From the NCBI RefSeq assembly GCF_029892565.1, contig NZ_JARXVH010000003.1:434001-498000 (forward strand): a stretch of DNA of 64,000 nucleotides, written 5' to 3'. Shown here piece by piece: positions 7,620-15,991 of this stretch. Every line of letters begins with the position of its first letter. Position 1 is the stretch's first letter. The notes under the pieces are model-generated. The model searched no databases, was not told where the DNA came from, and was given only the letters and a program-made list of their open reading frames with translations. This DNA is from Streptomyces pseudovenezuelae. GTDB lineage: Bacteria > Actinomycetota > Actinomycetes > Streptomycetales > Streptomycetaceae. A program made the position numbers and the translations under genes.

Positions 7620-8396
7620 TTGCCCCGTCCCCCGGCCCGCGTCCTCGTCGCCTCCGCGCTCTCGGCGGGCACCCTTCTCACGGCGTCGGCCTGCATCAGT
7701 ACGCCGCCGCAGGCGCACGCGCCGTTGCCCACGATCCCCTCCTCGGCGGCGCCGTCCGCCCCGGCCGCGGCGACCACACCCCGCGGCCTCACCGCCGCGC
7801 AGGCCCAGGCCGCCCTGGTCACCGAGGCGGACCTCGGCGACCCGTGGGCGCCGACCCAGGGCGCGGCGACCTGGCGGGACGCCCTGCTCAAGGCGACCAC
7901 CGACGCGCCCGACTGCCGCCGGCTGCTCGACGCGCTGTACGCCGACGACCTGTTCGGCAAGGACGCCCGGCCCCGGGCCGCGACCGGCCTCGACGACACC
8001 ATGGACGAGGCCCAACTGCGGTACCAGGTACTCGCCCTGCCCCCCGCCGACGTCGACCGGACGCTGACCTGGCTGAAGTCGCTGCCGAAGAAGTGCTCCC
8101 GGTTCACGGCGGTGACCGAACGCGGCACCGTCCAGACCGTCCAGGTCACCGAGGCCGCCCTGCCGGAGGTCGGCGACACCCGACAGGGCCTGCGCGTCAC
8201 CCTGACCTCCGCGACCCCCGAGGGCGACCCGACGGTCCTCACCCTCGACGTCGCCGCGGCCCGCACCGGCGACGACACCATCGCCGTCACCAACGGCGGC
8301 CTGGGCGAGGTCTCCCCGGACATCACGAACGCGACGCTGGAGGTGGGGGCACAGCGCCTGGCGGACGTACGGAAGCAGGGGCGGGCGCAGGTCTGA
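7620..8396 (+). CDS. putative secreted lipoprotein, function unknown
   Basis: A 258-residue exported protein. The signal sequence PRPPARVLVASALSAGTLL ends in a lipobox-like TASAC, so lipidation at Cys about residue 25 is likely. A Pro/Ala/Ser-rich linker follows, then a domain of about 190 residues with two paired cysteines (DAPDCRR and PKKCSRF) that may form a disulfide. I recognise no catalytic motif; such PknH-sensor-like lipoproteins are common in Streptomyces, but this resemblance is weak. The TTG at 7620 is preferred because AGGAGG lies 5 bases upstream; a GTG at 7587 is in frame but would put a non-hydrophobic extension before the signal. It is transcribed divergently from the thrS leader. 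Confidence 0.75.
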   Translation: MPRPPARVLVASALSAGTLLTASACISTPPQAHAPLPTIPSSAAPSAPAAATTPRGLTAAQAQAALVTEADLGDPWAPTQGAATWRDALLKATTDAPDCRRLLDALYADDLFGKDARPRAATGLDDTMDEAQLRYQVLALPPADVDRTLTWLKSLPKKCSRFTAVTERGTVQTVQVTEAALPEVGDTRQGLRVTLTSATPEGDPTVLTLDVAAARTGDDTIAVTNGGLGEVSPDITNATLEVGAQRLADVRKQGRAQV

Positions 8397-8424
8397 GGCA
8401 CTCGGGCCCTGCGACTACTCCCGC

Positions 8425-9186
8425 TTACTCCCGCTCGAACCGCATCCGCCGCCCCACCACCTCCCTGGCCACGTCGAGAACCGTGCGGTCGTGGGCGAAG
8501 GCGTGACCCCGGAGGCGGGCGAGGGCCTCGTCGTCGGAGACGCCGAGTTGGGCCATGATCATGCCGGTGGCCTGGTGGACCTCGTCGTGTCTGTGGGTCA
8601 GGCCGCCCAGCCAGTGCTCCGGCGAACGGGCGGTGGTCTCGTCGTCCCGGTGGGGCAGCGTCATCAGCGCGGCCGTCATGAGCGCGGCCAGCAGCCGGGC
8701 GGTGTCCAGTTCGCGGCCGGTGAGCGCGCCCGGGGTGTCCCGGTACAGGTCGAGCGTGCCGACGCACACGCTGTCGTTGCCGAGCGGAATCGCGTACGCC
8801 GCCCGCACCCCGGCCGCCATGGCCTGCTCGGCGAAGACCGGCCAGCGACCGGCGTCCTCGGGGCCGCTCAGGTCGTCGGCGAGGACGGCGGCGCAGGCCC
8901 GGACGGCGGACCGGCAGGGCCCGTCGCCGAGCGTGGCCTGGAGGTCGCCCATGGAGGATGCCTGCGCGTTGCTCGCGCCGAGCCGTACCGGCACGCCGTA
9001 GCTGTACAGCGACATGCTCGCGCCGGTCACCGGCAGCAGGTTGACCGCGACTCCGCAGAGCAGTTCCGGTACGTCACGGGGGCCGGTGGTCCGTAGCCAC
9101 TCGGCGACGGCCACGGCGGCGGTCACCGGGCCAGGTGCGCCCGCCGGATCGCCGTGGGCCTCCCGGCCGTCTCGCCTGGGCCGCAC
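8425..9186 (-). CDS. GAF-ANTAR domain regulator
   Basis: A protein of about 253 residues with an N-terminal GAF sensor-like domain (about 20-165, containing LGDGPCRSAVR and AYAIPLGNDSVCVGTLDLY) and a C-terminal ANTAR domain (about 185-245, HQATGMIMAQLGVSDDEALARLRGHAF style). ANTAR domains bind paired hairpins in nascent RNA and act as antiterminators, so a role in transcription elongation control in response to a small ligand is expected; the target is unknown. AAGGAGG lies 8 bases before the GTG at 9186 (another GTG at 9192 is only 2 bases from it). It converges on the lipoprotein gene with a 28-base gap. Confidence 0.85.
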   Translation of the reverse strand: MRPRRDGREAHGDPAGAPGPVTAAVAVAEWLRTTGPRDVPELLCGVAVNLLPVTGASMSLYSYGVPVRLGASNAQASSMGDLQATLGDGPCRSAVRACAAVLADDLSGPEDAGRWPVFAEQAMAAGVRAAYAIPLGNDSVCVGTLDLYRDTPGALTGRELDTARLLAALMTAALMTLPHRDDETTARSPEHWLGGLTHRHDEVHQATGMIMAQLGVSDDEALARLRGHAFAHDRTVLDVAREVVGRRMRFERE

Positions 9187-9290
9187 AGCCACCGCCTCCT
9201 TGGTTCGGGCGCGGCCACGGTGCCGAAGCGGCCGACGCCGTCACGGCACCGGACCCCGGCCGACTACCCGTGCCCCAAGGACCGAAACAC

Positions 9291-10052
9291 CTACCGCTTC
9301 TCGTACGGGTCCGCCGGCTGCTTCACCTGCCGGACCGACGTCGCGTCCAGCACCGGCGGCCACGCCGCGTCCGAGCCCAGCTTGCCCCTGGGGTGCCAGG
9401 CGCCGGTGACGGTGACCCAGGTGTCGGTGGGCGGGGCGTCGTCGCCGCGGACCTCGACCTTGCTCGTGGTGGCGTCGGCGGCGCAGCAGGAGACCAGGAG
9501 CCGGGTGACGTACCAGGTGCCGTCGTCCCCATGGGTGACGAACCCGGTCATCCGGACCGTCCGGCCCTTCAGCGACCGCCCGCTGTCGTAGATCGCCCGC
9601 GAGCCGAACTGGGCGACGCTCAGCTCGACGGGGTTCCCGGCCGGCAGCGCGGGAAAGCTCCCGACCCCCTGCGCCGCCCGTTGCGCGGCCTCACGCCCGG
9701 CGCTGTAGGAGCCGAGGGCGGGCGGAGGGAAGAGCAACAGGGCGACGGCGGGGAGAGTGAGCAGCCAGGCGACCCGGGGACCGGCGGCGCCGTGACTGTG
9801 TCCGTCGTGCTCGTCGGGCCCGCCATGCCCTTCGTGCTCGACGTGCCCCTGGCCCTCATCCTCGTACGCCTCCCGCCGCAGCGCAGCCGTCGTCACCCCG
9901 AGCAGCACCAACGCCACCCCCGAGACGATCAGATACGGCCGCAGACCCGCCTGCACATACCTCAGATACAGGTCGCTGAAGAGCGTCACGCGCAGGACCG
10001 CGGCGCCCGTCAGGACCAGGAGTACGGCAGGCCCGTACCGTCGGCCTCTCAC
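9291..10052 (-). CDS. TIGR03943 (YcgQ-like) family putative permease subunit
   Basis: A 253-residue membrane protein. Two N-terminal hydrophobic segments (about 7-25 and 35-55) are followed by a histidine-rich stretch (GHVEHEGHGG then DEHDGHSHG, about 70-90), a third hydrophobic segment (about 95-115) and a C-terminal extracytoplasmic domain with a conserved LVSCCAADA cysteine pair. This is the partner protein of YraQ/ArsP-like permeases. The His-rich loop suggests metal binding, but the substrate is unknown. Its GTG start overlaps the stop of the upstream permease gene by 4 bases (GTGA), indicating translational coupling. Confidence 0.85.
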   Translation of the reverse strand: MRGRRYGPAVLLVLTGAAVLRVTLFSDLYLRYVQAGLRPYLIVSGVALVLLGVTTAALRREAYEDEGQGHVEHEGHGGPDEHDGHSHGAAGPRVAWLLTLPAVALLLFPPPALGSYSAGREAAQRAAQGVGSFPALPAGNPVELSVAQFGSRAIYDSGRSLKGRTVRMTGFVTHGDDGTWYVTRLLVSCCAADATTSKVEVRGDDAPPTDTWVTVTGAWHPRGKLGSDAAWPPVLDATSVRQVKQPADPYEKR

Positions 10053-11062
10053 AGCAGCCACCACCCCACCAGGACGCTGCTCGTCACGGCCGCCACCCAG
10101 GTCGCCGAGGAGAAGCGGACCGCGAAGGCGCGGCCGAACGTGCCCGCCTGGAGCGCGATCAGTTTCAGGTCGACCATCGGGCCGACCACCATGAACGCCA
10201 GCCGCGCGGTGAGCGGGAAGGCGCTGAGGGAGGCGGCCACGAAGGCGTCCGCCTGGCTGCACACGCACAGCACGACGGCGAGCACGGCGAGCAGCGGTAC
10301 GGCGGCCAGGGCGGTACCGGTGAACAGGTCGAGGACGGACCGGGGTACGGCGATGTTGAAGGTCGCGGCGGCCGCGGCGCCCAGCACGAGGAAGCCGCCG
10401 GCGTGCAGGAAGTCGTGCTGGAGACCGGCGAGGAAGGCGCGCGGGCCGGAGGCGTCCGGGCCGCCGTCGCCGCCCCTCGACGCCGGCATCCGCAGCCACT
10501 CGTCCTTCCCGAACCGGGCCCACAGCCAGCCCATCACCACGGCGGTCGCGAGCGAGGCTACGAGCCGGGCGAGAACCATCTTGGGCTGGCCGGGGAAGGC
10601 GATCGAGGTCGCGACCAGGACCACCGGGTTGATGGCGGGCGCGGAGAGCAGGAAGGCGAGGGCGGCGGCGGGCGCGACCCCGCGCCGCATCAGACTCCCG
10701 GCCACCGGCACGGACGCGCACTCACAGCCGGGCAGGACGACTCCGGCGGCGCCCGCGACGGGCACGGCGAGGGCGGGGTTGCGGGGGAGGAGCCTGGTGA
10801 AGACGCGTTCCGGTACGAAGGCGCCGATCGCCGCGGAGACGACGGTGCCGAGCAGCAGGAAGGGCACGCCCTGGACGGCGATCGCGGTGAACACGGTCCA
10901 CCAGGCGGCGACCGGCGGGGTGTAGAGGTCGAGCGCGAGCGTCGGCCCGAGCACGGAGAAGACCGTCGCGATGGCGATCAGCGCGGCGCCGCCGAGCACG
11001 GCGTACACCAGCGCGCGTACGACGAGGCGCACCCCGTCGACCACCGTCCGCTGATTTTGCAC
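10049..11062 (-). CDS. DUF318 / ArsP-YraQ family permease
   Basis: A 337-residue polytopic membrane protein with about eight hydrophobic segments in two halves. Diagnostic blocks are GVVLPGCECASVPVAGSLMR and LLSAPAINPVVLVATS, followed by a cytoplasmic loop (about 190-225) and LCVCSQADAFVAAS in the second half. The family includes organoarsenical exporters, but members paired with TIGR03943 proteins have no settled substrate. It forms a two-gene operon with the downstream TIGR03943 gene. The GTG at 11062 has only a weak ribosome site, so the start is not certain. No clear Zur or metal-regulator box was seen upstream. Confidence 0.85.
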   Translation of the reverse strand: MQNQRTVVDGVRLVVRALVYAVLGGAALIAIATVFSVLGPTLALDLYTPPVAAWWTVFTAIAVQGVPFLLLGTVVSAAIGAFVPERVFTRLLPRNPALAVPVAGAAGVVLPGCECASVPVAGSLMRRGVAPAAALAFLLSAPAINPVVLVATSIAFPGQPKMVLARLVASLATAVVMGWLWARFGKDEWLRMPASRGGDGGPDASGPRAFLAGLQHDFLHAGGFLVLGAAAAATFNIAVPRSVLDLFTGTALAAVPLLAVLAVVLCVCSQADAFVAASLSAFPLTARLAFMVVGPMVDLKLIALQAGTFGRAFAVRFSSATWVAAVTSSVLVGWWLL

Positions 11063-11153
11063 GCGCCTGTCCCAGTAGTGCCGTGAACGTCCCGCGCAGG
11101 CTAGCCGCTGCCGCTGTGCACCACCCCGGCTTCACCGGAGAGCGCCCTGTGGG

Positions 11154-12497
11154 TCACAGGGGCGGCTGCGCCGGGGCCGGGCCCAGGGTCGTCGTGCCCG
11201 GCGACGTGCGGTGGCCGAGCCCCGTGCGGTACGCGTCGAGGGCGGCCTCCACCCGGCCGGTGCGGCGCAGCAGGTCGCCGAGGAGGCGGCACAGGTCGGC
11301 GAGGTCGCCCGCGGCGCCGGCCCGCTCCAGCAGGCTGAGGGCGCGGACGTAGTGCTCCTCGGCGGCGTCGGTGTCGCGGGCGTCCTCGGCGATGATGCCG
11401 AGCAGGCGGTGCGCGGCGGCGGAGTGGAGGGCGCCGCGTTCGGAGCTGAGGTCGTTGAGCACGTCCTCCAGGATCGCGGCGGCCTCGTCGGACTTGCCGC
11501 GCCGGTGCAGTACGTCGGCCAGCTCCACGGCGACCTGGCTGCTGTACAGCGCGGCGCGCTTCGCGGTGAGCATGGCCAGGGCCTCGCGCAACTCGCCCTC
11601 GGCGCGCTCCAGTTCGCCGTTCTGCGCGGAGACGTACCCGCGCATCCAGTGGCAGTTGGCGAGCTCGGTGCGGAGTTGGAGGGTGCGGTAGAGCTCGGCG
11701 GCCTTGACGAGGGAGGCGTCGGCCTCCGCGATGCGGCCCTCGGCGAGCAGGGTGCGGGCGACCGAGCGGTGCATACGGGCGACCAGTGCCGGGTCCTGCG
11801 ACTGCGGGGCGAGGGCGAGCGCGAACTCGGCGGCCTGGGCGGCCCGGGCCTGGGCGCCCATGTCCATGTAGGGGCCGATGATGCTGGCGTAGAGGAGGAG
11901 CAGCGCGTCGGGGTCGTGCAGTCCACCGCGGTTGAGTTCGTCGAGGGTGGACTCCAACAGGTAGACCGCGTAACGGAGTTCGCCGGCCAGGTAGTGGGAG
12001 ACGGCACGGCCACGGAGGGCGGGCACGCGGGCGGGCAGCGGCGCGTCGGCGAGGGCCTGTTCGGAGCGCTCGAAGTACAGGCGGGCGGCGGCCAGTTCGC
12101 CGGTGTCGATGGCGCACTCGCCGAGCCCGAGCAGGGCGACGGCCTGCACGTCGGGAAGTTCGTGCCCCTCGGCCTCGACGAGCAGCGCGGCGTACTGCCC
12201 CGCCGCCTCCTCGGCCGCACCGGTGGCAAGCGTGCGCTGCGCCTCGGTCAGGCGCAGCCGCAGATCGGTCGCGAGGTGGGCCGGCCGCCCCGTCGCCAGC
12301 TCGTCGTACGCCACTCCGAGCCGCTCGGCGATGTGCCGCAGCGCCTCGTCGGAGGCGCGCACCCGGCCCGCCTCCAGGGTGGAGATATAGGCGGGGGTGT
12401 ACGCGGGCTCGGCCAACTGTTTCTGGGTCAGCCCCCGTTCGGCCCGCAGATGCTGCACTCTTCGCCCGATCGTGCCCGGGTCATCGCGGTCCGTCAT
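11154..12497 (-). CDS. XRE-family HTH regulator with TPR effector domain
   Basis: A 447-residue regulator with an N-terminal helix-turn-helix (about residues 8-63: IGRRVQHLRAERGLTQKQLA...YISTLEAGRV) followed by about nine tetratricopeptide-type helical pairs to residue 430 (for example GLGECAIDTGELAAARLYFERS and RLLGDLLRRTGRVEAALDAY). HTH-TPR architecture is that of RRNPP peptide receptors and of related Streptomyces TPR regulators. The ATG at 12497 has GGGGGAG upstream. A 54-codon gene for an exported peptide starts 118 bases away in the opposite direction, and the gap contains an inverted repeat (12547-12574), so autoregulation and peptide sensing are plausible but inferred. Confidence 0.88.
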   Translation of the reverse strand: MTDRDDPGTIGRRVQHLRAERGLTQKQLAEPAYTPAYISTLEAGRVRASDEALRHIAERLGVAYDELATGRPAHLATDLRLRLTEAQRTLATGAAEEAAGQYAALLVEAEGHELPDVQAVALLGLGECAIDTGELAAARLYFERSEQALADAPLPARVPALRGRAVSHYLAGELRYAVYLLESTLDELNRGGLHDPDALLLLYASIIGPYMDMGAQARAAQAAEFALALAPQSQDPALVARMHRSVARTLLAEGRIAEADASLVKAAELYRTLQLRTELANCHWMRGYVSAQNGELERAEGELREALAMLTAKRAALYSSQVAVELADVLHRRGKSDEAAAILEDVLNDLSSERGALHSAAAHRLLGIIAEDARDTDAAEEHYVRALSLLERAGAAGDLADLCRLLGDLLRRTGRVEAALDAYRTGLGHRTSPGTTTLGPAPAQPPL

Positions 12498-12546
12498 CGC
12501 CCAACTCCCCCTGTGCCCCTTGCCGTTCGGCTCTGTCTGGCCCTAG

Positions 12547-12574
12547 GTTAAACCGCACAGTAAACGTGTTTAAC
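12547..12574. promoter_or_regulatory. inverted-repeat operator between the XRE-TPR gene and the exported-peptide gene
   Basis: GTTAAAC (12547-12553) and GTTTAAC (12568-12574) form a perfect 7-bp dyad with a 14-base spacer. The inner part TAAAC-GT-GTTTA (12561-12572) is a second tight dyad. An AT-rich palindrome in this GC-rich divergent promoter region is a good candidate binding site for the XRE-TPR regulator. Confidence 0.5.
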
Positions 12575-12614
12575 CATTGGCTTTCGTTCAACATATGGCT
12601 GTTGCGAGGTCGCC

Positions 12615-12779
12615 GTGCTCGAACGCACCAGCACCGTCCAGCGTTACGCCAGGGGCCTGACCGCCGCCGTGGTCACCGTGGTGACCCTGATCCTCGCGGC
12701 GAACGCGGGCCCGGCCCGCGCCCAGGTCCCCGACCCCATCCGGGAGCAGGCACAACACACCACTCACCAACACTCCTAG
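12615..12779 (+). CDS. small exported peptide precursor (54 aa)
   Basis: A GTG-initiated ORF with GAGG 5 bases upstream encodes a 54-residue peptide: a basic N-terminus (VLERTSTVQRYARGL), one hydrophobic helix (TAAVVTVVTLILAANAG), a likely signal-peptidase site after GPARA, and an 18-residue hydrophilic tail QVPDPIREQAQHTTHQHS. It has no recognisable enzyme domain. Its position divergent from an HTH-TPR regulator, with a shared operator, makes it a candidate signalling propeptide. It could equally be a small secreted protein of other function; codon third positions are GC-rich as expected of real Streptomyces coding sequence. Confidence 0.6.
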   Translation: MLERTSTVQRYARGLTAAVVTVVTLILAANAGPARAQVPDPIREQAQHTTHQHS

Positions 12780-12875
12780 ATCTCCACAATCAACGTGCCG
12801 AGGCTAGCCACACGGCCCCGACCCGGTGAGGGAAATCACGTAATCAACCATCCCAAACCCCCTTACCGTGGAGGA

Positions 12876-13184
12876 ATGTCCCCGTTGGCCAGGATCACCA
12901 GCTCGTTCGCGCCCCGCTTCGCGGAGTTCGCGTTCGAGCCCGGCTTCGTGGCCGCCGTCGATCAGCACGTGGCCGAGCTCAGGGAACGGCTCGCGGCCAA
13001 TCACCCGGGACTGGTCCCCCGGCCCCCGCACCGCGAGGTCCTCGCCGACTACGCGCTCGGTTTCCTGGACGCGCTCGACGAGATCGACTGGCGCGAGCCG
13101 GTCGGGCACGACTACGCGGTGTGCCGGCTGACCGCCATCAGCTGGCTGGTCCACCGGCACGATCTGCTGGCCGACATCACCTAG
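12876..13184 (+). CDS. conserved hypothetical protein, about 100 aa
   Basis: A small soluble, probably alpha-helical protein of 99-102 residues (FEPGFVAAVDQHVAELRERL, then LADYALGFLDALDEIDWREP). I am not certain of its family; the pattern is reminiscent of short actinobacterial DUF6401-type proteins. The ATG at 12876 is only 1 base from the GGAGG at 12870-12874, whereas the in-frame TTG at 12885 is 10 bases from it, so the shorter form may be the real product. A long hairpin terminator (13207-13246) closes it. It follows the 54-aa peptide gene on the same strand after about 95 bases. Confidence 0.65.
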   Translation: MSPLARITSSFAPRFAEFAFEPGFVAAVDQHVAELRERLAANHPGLVPRPPHREVLADYALGFLDALDEIDWREPVGHDYAVCRLTAISWLVHRHDLLADIT

Positions 13185-13206
13185 GGCGGCCCGGCCTCTC
13201 CCGCCA

Positions 13207-13246
13207 CGGCCGTCGGCGCGCACTCCCCCTTGCGCTCCGACGGCCG
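13207..13246. terminator. long hairpin between convergent genes
   Basis: CGGCCGTCGG (13207-13216) pairs with 13237-13246, and inside it GCGCA (13218-13222) pairs with TGCGC (13231-13235), with one unpaired base on each side. It lies between two convergent genes and can serve both. Confidence 0.7.
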
Positions 13247-13265
13247 CCGGCTTCTGCCCGACGGG

Positions 13266-14105
13266 TCACATCTCGCCGGGACCCCGCATGTCGTTGCCGC
13301 CGTCCCGCATACCCATGTCGCCGCCGCCCCGCAGGTCCGTGCGCTCCCGCACCGGCTGGTTGCCGAGGGCGTCCTCGCGGCCCGCCTGGTACGCGGCCAT
13401 GCTGCCCTTGGCCCGGGTGGACTCCGTCTCGACGGTGGTCAGCATGCGCTCCCAGCGCTGGCGCATCGGGCCGATCATGCCTCCGCCGACGCCGACGATC
13501 AGGATGCCGGCGCCGGTCGCGAGCGCGGCGTAGAGGACCGGCTGGGTGACCGTGGTGGCGATGCCCGCCTGGCCGAGGGCGGCGATGACGCCCAGGGCGA
13601 GGATGCAGGCCCACATGACGGTGCCGACCGTGCGGCCGTAGGAGACCGAGGACAGCGCGCCGGTGACGATGGTGCGCACGGCGTTCGCGATGGCCATGGC
13701 GACGACGATCAGGACGACCGCGACGATGCCGCGCGGCAGCCAGGCGACGATGCCGTTGATCATCGTGGAGACCGGGTTGGCGCCGAAGACGCCGAGCGCG
13801 AGCTGGAGGGTGATCAGCATCAGCGCGTAGTAGACGATCTTGCAGACGATGCCCGTCATGTCGTACTTGGAGTCGCTCAACAGGCGTTGCGTGCCCGCCC
13901 GTTCGGACAGCCGCTCCGAGCCGACCTTGCGCAGCACCCGGTCCAGGACGCGGGCGATCAGCTTCGAGACGAACCAGCCGATGGCCAGGACGACCAGGAA
14001 GCCGATGAGCTTCGGCACGAACTGGGCGACCTTCGACCAGGCGTCGTTGAGGCCTTGCGTGAAATCTATGGACAGCGTGGTCTGCGTGCTGGGCATGGTG
14101 GCCAT
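13266..14105 (-). CDS. mechanosensitive-channel-like membrane protein (conserved TM-helix repeats)
   Basis: A 279-residue membrane protein with about five hydrophobic helices (about 30-50, 90-110, 120-145, 160-180, 190-215). The pattern GFLVVLAIGWFVSKLIARVLDRVLRKVG and the repeated Gly-rich helix ends match the conserved TM-helix family related to small-conductance mechanosensitive channels, although the MscS beta domain is missing. The C-terminal 60 residues are hydrophilic and rich in Gly, Met and Asp and probably cytoplasmic. The ATG at 14105 is preceded by GAAGGAAGG. A role in osmotic adaptation is inferred only from the family. Confidence 0.75.
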   Translation of the reverse strand: MATMPSTQTTLSIDFTQGLNDAWSKVAQFVPKLIGFLVVLAIGWFVSKLIARVLDRVLRKVGSERLSERAGTQRLLSDSKYDMTGIVCKIVYYALMLITLQLALGVFGANPVSTMINGIVAWLPRGIVAVVLIVVAMAIANAVRTIVTGALSSVSYGRTVGTVMWACILALGVIAALGQAGIATTVTQPVLYAALATGAGILIVGVGGGMIGPMRQRWERMLTTVETESTRAKGSMAAYQAGREDALGNQPVRERTDLRGGGDMGMRDGGNDMRGPGEM

Positions 14106-14230
14106 GAGGGCCTTCCTTCGGTGGACTCCGTGGGTAACCGTCCCCCTCCTTCGTGGATAGCAGTGCCCCCGGCATCCGGCCGCGCGAACGCCCCCATGCG
14201 GGTGACAGCCGGGCCCCATACGCTGCCCGC

Positions 14231-15469
14231 ATGACCTCTGCCGCCGCCCGCACCGCCCTGGATCTCACCGCCGATCTCGCGGTCCCGGCCCTGGAGGACC
14301 TCTACCGGGACCTGCACCGCCACCCGGAGCCGGCGTTCAAGGAGCACCGCACGGCGGGCGTACTCGCGCAGCGCCTCACCTCGGCCGGCTACGAGACCAC
14401 CGAGGGCATAGGCGGCACCGGCGTGGCCGGCCTGCTGCGCAACGGCGACGGACCGACCGTCCTGCTGCGCGCCGACATGGACGCCCTGCCGGTCGAGGAA
14501 CAGACCGGCCTGCCCTACGCCTCCACGGCCCCCGGCCTGATGCACGCCTGCGGCCACGACCTGCACGTGACCTGGCTCGCGGGCGCCGCCGCGGCCCTGT
14601 CCGCGGGCCGGGACACCTGGTCCGGCACGCTGCTCGTGGTCGGCCAGCCCGCCGAGGAGACCGGCAACGGCGCCGCCGCGATGATCGAGGACGGGCTCTA
14701 CGACCGTTTCCCGCGCCCCGACGTACTGCTGGGCCAGCATGTGGCACCGGGCCCTGCGGGCCTGTACGCGCACGTGCCCGGACTGATCATGTCGGCGTCG
14801 ACGGACGTCGAGATCGTGGTGCACGGACAGGGCGGCCATGGTTCCCGTCCGGAGACGACGGTCGACCCGATCGTCACGGCCGCGTACATCGTCACCCGCC
14901 TGCAGACGGTCGTCAGCCGGGAGATCGCCCCGCGCGAGTCCGCCGTCCTGACCGTCGGCCGCATCGAGGCCGGCACGGCCCCGAACATCATCCCGGCCAC
15001 CGCCCGTATCTGGCTCAACCTCCGCACCCAGTCCCGGGCGGTACGGGACCGGATGGTCACCGCGATCCGCCGCATCGCCGAGGGCGAGTGCCGTGCGGCG
15101 GGCTGCCCGCGCGAGCCCGAACTGATCCTGGGCGACGAGTTCCCGGTCACCGTCAACGACCCCGACACCGACCAGCGCGTGGCCGCCGTCCACCGCGAGG
15201 TCTTCGGCGCGGCCACCGTCTTCGACCCCGGCCCGGCGATGGGCAGCGAGGACTTCTCCCGCCTCGCGCTCGACGAACTCCCGTACGCCTACTGGTTCGT
15301 GACCTCCACCTCCGCCGACACCTGGGACGCGGCTCCCGGCACGGACCTGATGGAGAAGTTCGACGCCGTCCCCAGCAACCACAGTCCGTACTTCGCGCCG
15401 GACCTGTCGACGGTGGCGCCGGGGGTACGGACGCTGGTGTCGGGGGCGTTGGCGTGTCTGGCGGCCTAG
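14231..15469 (+). CDS. M20-family amidohydrolase
   Basis: A 412-residue cytoplasmic metal-dependent hydrolase of the M20 (aminoacylase/HipO/IAA-amino-acid hydrolase) family. Metal-ligand blocks are MHACGHDLHV (about 100-109), PAEETGNGA (about 141-149) and GQHVAPGPAG, with GQGGHGSRPE in the lid domain and MGSEDFS towards the C-terminus. It should remove an acyl group from an N-acyl amino acid or related amide. The ATG at 14231 gives the standard family N-terminus (LYRDLHRHPEPAFKEHRTA). It is transcribed alone and divergently from the channel-like gene. Confidence 0.9.
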   Translation: MTSAAARTALDLTADLAVPALEDLYRDLHRHPEPAFKEHRTAGVLAQRLTSAGYETTEGIGGTGVAGLLRNGDGPTVLLRADMDALPVEEQTGLPYASTAPGLMHACGHDLHVTWLAGAAAALSAGRDTWSGTLLVVGQPAEETGNGAAAMIEDGLYDRFPRPDVLLGQHVAPGPAGLYAHVPGLIMSASTDVEIVVHGQGGHGSRPETTVDPIVTAAYIVTRLQTVVSREIAPRESAVLTVGRIEAGTAPNIIPATARIWLNLRTQSRAVRDRMVTAIRRIAEGECRAAGCPREPELILGDEFPVTVNDPDTDQRVAAVHREVFGAATVFDPGPAMGSEDFSRLALDELPYAYWFVTSTSADTWDAAPGTDLMEKFDAVPSNHSPYFAPDLSTVAPGVRTLVSGALACLAA

Positions 15470-15580
15470 ACGACCCGTCCGATTCCCTCAACGGGGAGCC
15501 GAATGGGAGCAGTTGAACACTGTTGGTGGTCCGGGAGGGCCCTGTGCTTTGCTCGTCATCCCGAGGAGAAAGGCACCGGC

Positions 15581-15982
15581 ATGAAAGCTCCCCTTCGCGT
15601 CTTGACCATGCTCGGCATCACCTGCGCCCTGTTGCCCATGACCGCCGCGACCTCGCACGCCGCCGGGTCGACGGCCACGACCGACTGCGTCACCGCCAGT
15701 GAGACCCGTGACTTCGGCCGCGGCGAGATCTCGGTCTGTCCGCAGGGAGACGGCACCTACAGAGCCACCGGGTGGGTCGAGGACCTGCTGCCCGGGGACG
15801 GCGCGTTCGGCGGGCCGGACGGCGGCTGCGTCAGCTGGGCTCTCAGCTCGGCCCATGCCTACGAGACGTTCACCACCATGGCCTGCCCGCACTTCTCGGG
15901 CCCCGCGACAGTGCAGATCGACGATGTGATCACGCCCGCGCATCCGATCACGAAGGCGCAGCTGACAACCCTCTGGTTCTGA
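15581..15982 (+). CDS. small secreted protein, function unknown
   Basis: A 133-residue exported protein. Its signal peptide is MKAPLRVLTMLGITCALLPM with probable cleavage after TSHA. The mature part of about 105 residues has four cysteines (TDCVTA, SVCPQG, GGCVSW, MACPHF), which could form two disulfides. No domain was recognised. AGGAGAAAGG lies upstream of the ATG at 15581. It ends 10 bases from the convergent gene at 15992. Confidence 0.75.
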   Translation: MKAPLRVLTMLGITCALLPMTAATSHAAGSTATTDCVTASETRDFGRGEISVCPQGDGTYRATGWVEDLLPGDGAFGGPDGGCVSWALSSAHAYETFTTMACPHFSGPATVQIDDVITPAHPITKAQLTTLWF

Positions 15983-15991
15983 CGGGATCGA

